Below are positions 32,753 through 38,080 of a stretch of DNA of 38,080 bases, one piece after another (within the stretch, counting starts at the first letter, position 1; each line of letters starts with the position of its first letter). The notes beneath the pieces are model-generated. The model was not told the DNA's origin, did no database searches, and worked only from the letters and a program-made list of their open reading frames with translations. The stretch is from Halothiobacillus sp. 15-55-196 (GTDB lineage Bacteria; Pseudomonadota; Gammaproteobacteria; Halothiobacillales; Halothiobacillaceae), in NCBI GenBank assembly GCA_002282715.1, contig NCKC01000028.1, positions 1 to 38,080 of the forward strand, given 5' to 3'. Made by a program: the position numbers and the translations under genes.

Positions 32753-34204
32753 TTACGATACCTTCAAGCGAGGAAATGTCAGGAGAACCTTCAAGCCGGG
32801 ATGATTATCGTGCAGTTCGACGGTGCCGCCCTGTTCGTGCATGGCCGCGCGCACCAAGGCAAGCCCCAAACCGCTGCCGGGCGAGCTGCGTGCCGCATCC
32901 AACCGGACAAACCGTTCCAATACCCGCAATCGATCGGCGGGATTGGGGATGCCCGGCCCGTTATCGGCGATGGTGAGTGTGATGGTTTTTTCCTGCTGGG
33001 TGAGGGTAACGGTTACTTTTGATCCGGCGGGAATGTGATTGAGCGCGTTTTCCAGCAAATTGACCACGATTTGGGTCAGCAGTCCTTGACTGGCCAAGCG
33101 GATAATACCCGGTTGAATCTGTGCGCTGAGATGAACACCTCGGTCTTCTGCCGCCAACTGGTAAAAATCAACCAAATCAATCAGTAGCGTGCTGAAATCT
33201 ACGGTCGTAAAGACCTCGCGCCGCACTCCGGCTTCCGCTTGGGCAATGGCGATCAGCGTATTGAACAATGCGAGGAGTTGATCGGCATCGTCCAGAGTTT
33301 GCTGCATCACCTCGCGGTACTCATCGGCGGGGCGCTCATGAGTTAAGGATATTTCCAGTCGATTGCGCAGGCGGGTGAGCGGGCTGCGTAAATCGTGGGC
33401 GATGTTATCGGTCACGCTGCGCATCCCAGCCATGAGTTCATCGATGCGGTCGAGCATTTGATTGAGTCGGGCGGAGAGATCCGAAAACTCATCGCCTTTG
33501 CCTTCATCGGGAATACGGCGGGAAAATTCTCCGGCCATGATCTGCGTGGCCGTGTGGGTGATGGTGTCGATGCGGCGCAACACGGCAAGCCCCATCCAGC
33601 CGCCGCCCGCCAAGGAAAACAAGGTGATGATGCCCAAGGCCCAGCTCAGCAGATATCCGGTGTGGTCGGTGAATCCTTCCTCTTCGACCATCGCCTGCCC
33701 CACCAGCAGGCAGCGCCTATCCGCGAGCCGTGTGCTCAGGGCGCGCACGCGAATATCGGGATCTTCCGCCTGAAGGTTTTTCGGCACGATGTTGCTTTGG
33801 TCGCTGAATTGGGCTGGCTGGCCACAGGTCAAACCTTCGGGCCACCCCAGAAGATTACCCGCCAGAATGTGCTGATTGGCATCAACCAAGAGATAAAGAC
33901 GGCTGCTTTTATCCGTCTGCGCGACTTGTTCTTGAATTTGCCCGATCAAGCCCTCGCCATCTCCCTCGCCTGGGCCATCACCGACATCACTGCGTAATTG
34001 CGTCAGCTCATCGCGCAAATTCACATCGATTTGCCCCACGATATATTGCGTGGAAAGCCAATACACGCCCGCCAGCGAAACACCCACCACCAAGCTAAAC
34101 GCCAAGGCGAACAACAACGCCAGCCGGAACACACTGGTGCGCCATAAACGCTTTAGGCGTTGCCAGCTGCGCAGGGGCAGGCCGATAACCTCAACTAGCG
34201 ACAT
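32753..34204 (-). CDS. Sensor histidine kinase
   Basis: This 483-residue inner-membrane kinase pairs with the response regulator encoded just upstream. One transmembrane helix lies at residues about 27-47 (RLALLFALAFSLVVGVSL), a periplasmic domain of about 140 residues follows, and a second helix is at GYLLSWALGIITLFSLAGGG. A HAMP linker and the HisKA domain follow, with phosphoacceptor His270 in NIAHDLRSPLTR. The ATP-binding domain has NLLENALNHI (N box), IADNGPGIP (G1) and GSGLGLALV (G2). The ATG at 34204 overlaps the regulator's TGA (TGATG). The adjacent divergent RND operon is the probable target; the stimulus is unknown. Confidence 0.93.
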   Translation of the reverse strand: MSLVEVIGLPLRSWQRLKRLWRTSVFRLALLFALAFSLVVGVSLAGVYWLSTQYIVGQIDVNLRDELTQLRSDVGDGPGEGDGEGLIGQIQEQVAQTDKSSRLYLLVDANQHILAGNLLGWPEGLTCGQPAQFSDQSNIVPKNLQAEDPDIRVRALSTRLADRRCLLVGQAMVEEEGFTDHTGYLLSWALGIITLFSLAGGGWMGLAVLRRIDTITHTATQIMAGEFSRRIPDEGKGDEFSDLSARLNQMLDRIDELMAGMRSVTDNIAHDLRSPLTRLRNRLEISLTHERPADEYREVMQQTLDDADQLLALFNTLIAIAQAEAGVRREVFTTVDFSTLLIDLVDFYQLAAEDRGVHLSAQIQPGIIRLASQGLLTQIVVNLLENALNHIPAGSKVTVTLTQQEKTITLTIADNGPGIPNPADRLRVLERFVRLDAARSSPGSGLGLALVRAAMHEQGGTVELHDNHPGLKVLLTFPRLKVS

Positions 34205-34884
34205 CAAACCGGCACATCGCTCAGCACATAACCCGCGCCACGCACGGTATGCAACAGCGGTGTATCGAAATCCCGATCAATTTTGCTGCGTAGCCTTGAA
34301 ATATGCACATCGATCACATTGGTTTGCGGATCGAAATGGTAGCCCCAGACCTGTTCGAGCAACATGGTACGCGTGACGACCTGTCCGGCATGGCGCATCA
34401 AGTAATCCAGCAGTCGAAATTCCCGCGGCTGCAACAGTATCGGTTGATCGCGACGCGTGACTTTATGCCGCACCCGATCAAGCACAAGATCGGCCACCGC
34501 CAGCGTATCGCTCGAATCACGCGTTTGCATACGCCGGGTGAGTGCCTCAATGCGGGCCAGCAATTCGGAGAATGCGTAGGGTTTGGTGAGGTAATCATCG
34601 CCACCGGCTTTGAGCCCGGTCACGCGGTCATCGACTTCCCCGCGCGCCGATAGAATCAACACGGGCGTTGCCCTGCCCGCCGCGCGGTAGGCGGCGATCA
34701 AACCCAAGCCATCTAAGCCCGGCAGCATGCGATCGACGATCAAGGCATCGTATTCACCCGTCATCGCCAGATGAAGGCCATCAGTGCCATTGGCTGCCCG
34801 ATCCACCGAGTGCCCGCTTTCCTCCAGCCCCTTGGCGAGGTAGGCCGCCGCCTGCACATCATCTTCAACCAGTAGTAGTTTCAT
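34204..34884 (-). CDS. OmpR/PhoB-family response regulator
   Basis: This 226-residue DNA-binding regulator has a receiver domain with acidic pocket Glu7/Asp8/Asp9, phosphorylation site Asp51 (LIVDRMLPG) and Lys101 in LTKPY. The C-terminal winged helix has LQPREFRLLDYLMRHAGQVV then VWGYHFDPQTNVIDVHI and VRGAGYVL. It lies first in a two-gene operon with the kinase and is transcribed away from the RND efflux genes. An 11-bp repeat near its start codon recurs near the efflux promoter region, consistent with shared control. Confidence 0.94.
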   Translation of the reverse strand: MKLLLVEDDVQAAAYLAKGLEESGHSVDRAANGTDGLHLAMTGEYDALIVDRMLPGLDGLGLIAAYRAAGRATPVLILSARGEVDDRVTGLKAGGDDYLTKPYAFSELLARIEALTRRMQTRDSSDTLAVADLVLDRVRHKVTRRDQPILLQPREFRLLDYLMRHAGQVVTRTMLLEQVWGYHFDPQTNVIDVHISRLRSKIDRDFDTPLLHTVRGAGYVLSDVPV

Positions 34885-34947
34885 GCGTTCATCCTAAATC
34901 AGTCCGCATTTCGGAAAGATGAAAATATGGTCATGTTGCGTTCATCC
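34884..34947. promoter_or_regulatory. Direct repeats in the divergent regulator/efflux control region
   Basis: TGCGTTCATCC occurs at 34884-34894 (touching the regulator's start codon) and at 34937-34947. Between them TTCATC is present inverted (GATGAA near 34918). Such repeats in a divergent intergenic region beside an OmpR-type regulator are plausible binding sites. A possible rightward -10 TATGAT follows at 34968-34973. Confidence 0.45.
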
Positions 34948-35018
34948 GCTCAAAAGGCATACACCCTTATGATCTTGCCATGGCAGCACGCCCCCGTGCC
35001 GAAAAGCGAGATGCATGT

Positions 35019-36413
35019 ATGTTTTTTGAATCAAAATCCGCAGCCAGAAATGGCGCCAAATGGCTGAGTCGGCACACGTTTCGTTGGCTTGCAGCCGCGC
35101 GAGCGGGCACTTTGCTAATAATGCTTGCCGCCGTGGCGGGCTGTGCCCAGTATCAGCCCCTGCCAGAAACGGCGCGCTTGCCAGCAACCCCCGCGCCGCC
35201 CAAGCAGGTCTGGACGCTCGAAAGCGCCACACAGTTCGCGTTCAAGCACAATCCACAACTGATCGAAAGCAACACCCAATTGACGCTGGCGCGCCAACAA
35301 GCCGGTTTGGCGAATGTGCCGCCGCCGATGAGCTTGGGGTTCTCGCTGGATCATCCTTGGCAACAAGGGCTGTTCAACGCTTTCAGCTTATCGGTGAGTC
35401 AGGATTTAAGTTACTGGCTGAAACAAGCACCGCGCAAACAAGCCACCCAAGCCCGTTTGCGCCAAGCGATTTTGAACCATCGCTGGCAGGCGTGGCAATT
35501 GGCCGCCGCCGTGCAGCAGCAGTATGTGACTGTCTGGTATCAACAAAAACAGCTGCGCTTGCTTCAAGCCCAAATTCAGTGGGTCGATCAGCGGATCACA
35601 GCGAATGCGGCGGCAGAACAAGCGGGGCTAATCACCGCCGACACGCAGGCCTTGCTATTGACCAATGCGGCGCAGTGGCAGCAAATGGCGCACGCGGCTA
35701 ATCTGCAACGGATTAAAAACCTTACCCAATTGCGGCAGCTTTTGGGGCTACCCGCCGATGCCGCACTGCATTTGACCAAGCCACCACAACCAGTCCTTTC
35801 TACTCGAATAATCAACACATCATCAATTGCCCAACGACCCGATGTGCTGGCACTCAAAGCGGCCATTGATGAGCAAGATGCGCAGTATCGCCAAGCGCTG
35901 ATCGATCAATTCCCCTCGATCAGCCTGGGGCTGACCCGCGCGCAAGATACCTCCAAGGTGCAGACCATGGGCGTTGGCATCAATCTCGTTTTGCCGTCGT
36001 TCGATGGCAATCGCCACGCTATTTCGGTGGCGAAAACCAGCCGAAAGCTGGCGGCCGAGCAATATCAACATCGCTTGGTACAAATTCGCAGTGACTTCGC
36101 GGCGCTGCGGCAAAAACAAGCCGAACTGCAACGCGCAGGCAGGCAGATTGAAGCGAACCTACCGGCGCTGCGCCAACGGCTGAATGAGGCCGAGCAAGCA
36201 ATGGCACAGGGTTTGGTGAATGCCAATACCGTCGATACCTTGCGGCAAACCGTCGTCAATAAACGCTTAGCTTTGTTGCAGAACAACGCAGCGCGCCAAC
36301 GCGCCGGCTATGCCCTGCCTGCGTTGGTGGGCATTGATCCGGCTGTTTTGTCTTCGTTGACATCCTCATCGAATGCGGCCGCAAACCAATCACCGACACC
36401 CACGGAACACTGA
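35019..36413 (+). CDS. Outer membrane efflux lipoprotein (TolC/CusC family)
   Basis: This 464-residue channel is the first gene of a rightward RND efflux operon. A lipoprotein signal, TLLIMLAAVAGC, puts the lipidated cysteine at residue 42. Two TolC-like repeats are visible, the first with FAFKHNPQLIESNTQLTLAR, the second with RPDVLALKAAIDEQDAQYRQ. I choose the ATG at 35019 since the likely promoter -10 box is near 34970, so an in-frame ATG at 34980 would lie almost at the transcript start; the earlier ATG (13 more residues) cannot be excluded. Sequence is Gln/Ala-rich. It ends three bases before the adaptor gene. Confidence 0.88.
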   Translation: MFFESKSAARNGAKWLSRHTFRWLAAARAGTLLIMLAAVAGCAQYQPLPETARLPATPAPPKQVWTLESATQFAFKHNPQLIESNTQLTLARQQAGLANVPPPMSLGFSLDHPWQQGLFNAFSLSVSQDLSYWLKQAPRKQATQARLRQAILNHRWQAWQLAAAVQQQYVTVWYQQKQLRLLQAQIQWVDQRITANAAAEQAGLITADTQALLLTNAAQWQQMAHAANLQRIKNLTQLRQLLGLPADAALHLTKPPQPVLSTRIINTSSIAQRPDVLALKAAIDEQDAQYRQALIDQFPSISLGLTRAQDTSKVQTMGVGINLVLPSFDGNRHAISVAKTSRKLAAEQYQHRLVQIRSDFAALRQKQAELQRAGRQIEANLPALRQRLNEAEQAMAQGLVNANTVDTLRQTVVNKRLALLQNNAARQRAGYALPALVGIDPAVLSSLTSSSNAAANQSPTPTEH

Positions 36414-36416
36414 ACG

Positions 36417-37526
36417 ATGTTTTTTTTATCCAATGGCGCTGCTTCGCGCTGGACACTCATTGGCTTGCTTGGCTTAGCAGCACTGAATCATACCGTGCTC
36501 GCGGCCGACACCGCTCCCTCTAAACCCGTGCAAATACAGGTTCAGCTCGTGCCGCTGGTTGAAGGTCGGCTTCAAGCCACACCTCGATTCACGGGGCAAA
36601 TCGTGCCCATCCCTTCGGCAGTGCGCGTGGCAAGCTGCGCGTTCGAGGGGCGGGTGACACGCCTTTTTGTTCAACCCGGTTCGACGGTGAGTAAAAACGC
36701 GCCCTTGCTTACGGTGCACACCAGCGCCCAGACACGCCAACAAGTCGCGCAGGCCAAAGCCAATTTAGTTTTTGCCCGCAAACATCTGGCGCAAATCAAA
36801 GTGATGCTTAAATCCCAATTGGCGACACAAGCGGACTGGGCGCAGGCAGAACAAGGCCTGGCCTTGGCCGAAGCGAACTGGCAGTCGCTGGTAGCCAGCG
36901 GGGCCACAAAACCGGAGCATACTTTGACCGCAGCGCGGGCGGGCGTGGTACAAACCATCTCCGTGCAATTGGGTGGTGTATTCACCGCCAATCAAGCCTT
37001 ATTGACCACGGTGGCCGCTGGGCAATGGGAAATCAAAATCCCAGCACCTGTGGCCGTGGCTCAACAATTGAGCAACGGTGATGCCGTTAAAGTCCAGCCG
37101 GTTTTTGGCGCGCAGCCGCCGCTGACAACGCACATTTTTGCTATCGATCCGATGGTTTTGTCGGGCAGCAATCGCCAACCCATTCATCTTCACCTGCCAA
37201 CCAGTCAATCAGCCCAAAGCCCCAATTGGGTGCTGGGTGAGGCGATCTCGGCGCAATTCACCTTGCCGGGTCAAACCGGTTTGATTTTGCCGCATGCGGC
37301 CGTTCAAACCGATGCCAGCGGTCAGAATTTCATCTGGCTGGATCGTGCGCACAAGGCGGTGGCCGTGCCGGTACACGTGCTCGATACGGTTGAAGCGCAA
37401 AGTGTGATCGAACCCATCACATCGGGCGCTTTGACAGCGGGCGATCAGGTCGTCGCTACGGGGGCGCCGAATGTGGCGGCGGGCATGACGCTGATTGCGG
37501 TGCCGTCAACTGGGGCTCAGCCATGA
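36417..37526 (+). CDS. RND efflux membrane fusion protein
   Basis: This 369-residue periplasmic adaptor begins with a signal peptide (LIGLLGLAALNHTVLA, cleavage likely before AD at about residue 30). The barrel-sandwich and helical hairpin domains follow: FTGQIVPIPSAVRVASCAFE, VTRLFVQPGSTVSKNAPLLT, then a helical stretch of about 70 residues (TRQQVAQAKANLVFARKHLA). The second lipoyl half is TAARAGVVQTISVQLGGVF. It overlaps the RND pump start by four bases (ATGA). The family handles drugs or metal ions; no metal-binding His/Met motif is obvious, so the substrate is open. Confidence 0.88.
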   Translation: MFFLSNGAASRWTLIGLLGLAALNHTVLAADTAPSKPVQIQVQLVPLVEGRLQATPRFTGQIVPIPSAVRVASCAFEGRVTRLFVQPGSTVSKNAPLLTVHTSAQTRQQVAQAKANLVFARKHLAQIKVMLKSQLATQADWAQAEQGLALAEANWQSLVASGATKPEHTLTAARAGVVQTISVQLGGVFTANQALLTTVAAGQWEIKIPAPVAVAQQLSNGDAVKVQPVFGAQPPLTTHIFAIDPMVLSGSNRQPIHLHLPTSQSAQSPNWVLGEAISAQFTLPGQTGLILPHAAVQTDASGQNFIWLDRAHKAVAVPVHVLDTVEAQSVIEPITSGALTAGDQVVATGAPNVAAGMTLIAVPSTGAQP

Positions 37527-38080
37527 GGTCTTATGCTGCGGTGGCGCACTTTGTTTTGCGCCATCAACGGTCTTTGTTGTTTTTACTCTTGGTTTTGGTG
37601 GCCGGTGGTGTATTCACCGCCTTAACGCTGCCGGTGGCGCTGTTTCCGAGCTTGAGCTTCCCGCGGATTGTGGTCGCCGTCGATGCCGGTAACCGCGATG
37701 CCGCGCAAATGGTTCGCAGCATCACCAAGCCGGTTGAACAAGCCCTGCGTTCGGTACCCGGCGTGCAATCTGTCGCCAGCAGCACCAATCGGGGCAGTGC
37801 CGATCTGGATTTGCGCTTTGCCTGGGGCACCGACATGGCCCGCGCCGAACTGCAAACCGCCGCCGCGATGAATTCGGTGTTGCCCAGCTTGCCTGCGGGC
37901 ACCGCCTTTCGCGTGCATCGGGAAAACCCCACCCGCTTTCCGGTGATCGCCTACAGCCTGACATCTAACAGCCAAAGCCAAACCGAACTGCGCACCTTGG
38001 CGCAATACACGCTCGCCCCGCTCTTATCCAGCATACCGGGCGTGCGGCAGGTGCAGATTCAGGGCGGTGCGCTGCCGGAA
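37523..38080 (+). CDS. RND efflux transporter, N-terminal part
   Basis: The first 186 residues of an AcrB/CusA-type inner-membrane pump, continuing past the window end. A first transmembrane helix (SLLFLLLVLVAGGVFTALTL) is followed by PVALFPSLSFPRIVV, the standard start of the porter domain. The segments TKPVEQALRSVPGVQSVAS, MNSVLPSLPAG and LLSSIPGVRQVQIQGG fit the family. The start ATG overlaps the adaptor's stop. With the two upstream genes it makes a complete tripartite exporter driven by proton-motive force. Drug versus metal class cannot be decided from this portion. Confidence 0.9.
   Translation, partial: MRSYAAVAHFVLRHQRSLLFLLLVLVAGGVFTALTLPVALFPSLSFPRIVVAVDAGNRDAAQMVRSITKPVEQALRSVPGVQSVASSTNRGSADLDLRFAWGTDMARAELQTAAAMNSVLPSLPAGTAFRVHRENPTRFPVIAYSLTSNSQSQTELRTLAQYTLAPLLSSIPGVRQVQIQGGALPE

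Overview
The window is a piece of a gammaproteobacterium-like chromosome carrying a 22 kb integrated element. The core genes (glgC - GH57 enzyme - malQ; a MacA/ABC ATPase/MacB/outer-membrane-factor set; an RND efflux set with a two-component system) are Gram-negative. Their proteobacterial style and moderate GC would fit a chemolithoautotroph such as a Halothiobacillus relative, but the genus is a guess.

Left core, 1-10522: the 3' end of glgC, a GH57 amylase-type enzyme and malQ form a coupled glycogen/maltodextrin operon on the plus strand. A convergent MgtC/DUF4010 membrane protein follows. Next is a tightly overlapping minus-strand tripartite efflux operon, and then a tRNA-Val(GAC) gene with its own promoter.

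Integrated element, about 10508-32524: a 17-bp direct repeat of the tRNA 3' end (10508-10524 and 32508-32524, exactly 22,000 bp apart) marks attL and attR. Just inside attL is a P4-type tyrosine integrase. The right end holds an AlpA-like regulator, a RepA-like hexameric helicase and an origin-like region with CGGGACA repeats and a DnaA box. A replication-relaxation family protein and a small coiled-coil membrane protein lie to their left. No relaxase or conjugation gene is seen, so this looks like a satellite or mobilizable island.

The cargo is one 11-gene minus-strand operon (27779 down to 12195) with short gaps or ATGA overlaps throughout. In order it encodes a ribbon-helix-helix regulator, a DUF499 giant ATPase, a DUF3780 protein, the DarT toxin and DarG antitoxin, a DUF1156 DNA methyltransferase, a HEPN-like protein, a ParA/MinD-like ATPase with an altered P-loop, a second P-loop ATPase, a phospholipase-D plus SNF2 helicase, and a GIY-YIG nuclease-like protein. 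I read this as a composite anti-phage system: a BREX/DISARM-like methylase-ATPase-helicase core, a DarTG suicide pair in its middle, and an unusual HEPN/ParA/ATPase trio. A palindrome over the predicted promoter is a likely operator for the first gene's product.

Right core, 32525-38080: a strong terminator (32572-32615) that probably once followed the tRNA gene, then an OmpR-family regulator and sensor kinase on the minus strand, divergent from an RND efflux operon (outer membrane lipoprotein, membrane fusion protein, start of the RND pump) that runs off the window.

Three lesions or oddities deserve attention: a 7-nt tandem duplication inside the tRNA-Val T-arm region, a 17-bp tandem duplication that frameshifts the end of the second ATPase, and the arginine in the ParA-like P-loop.
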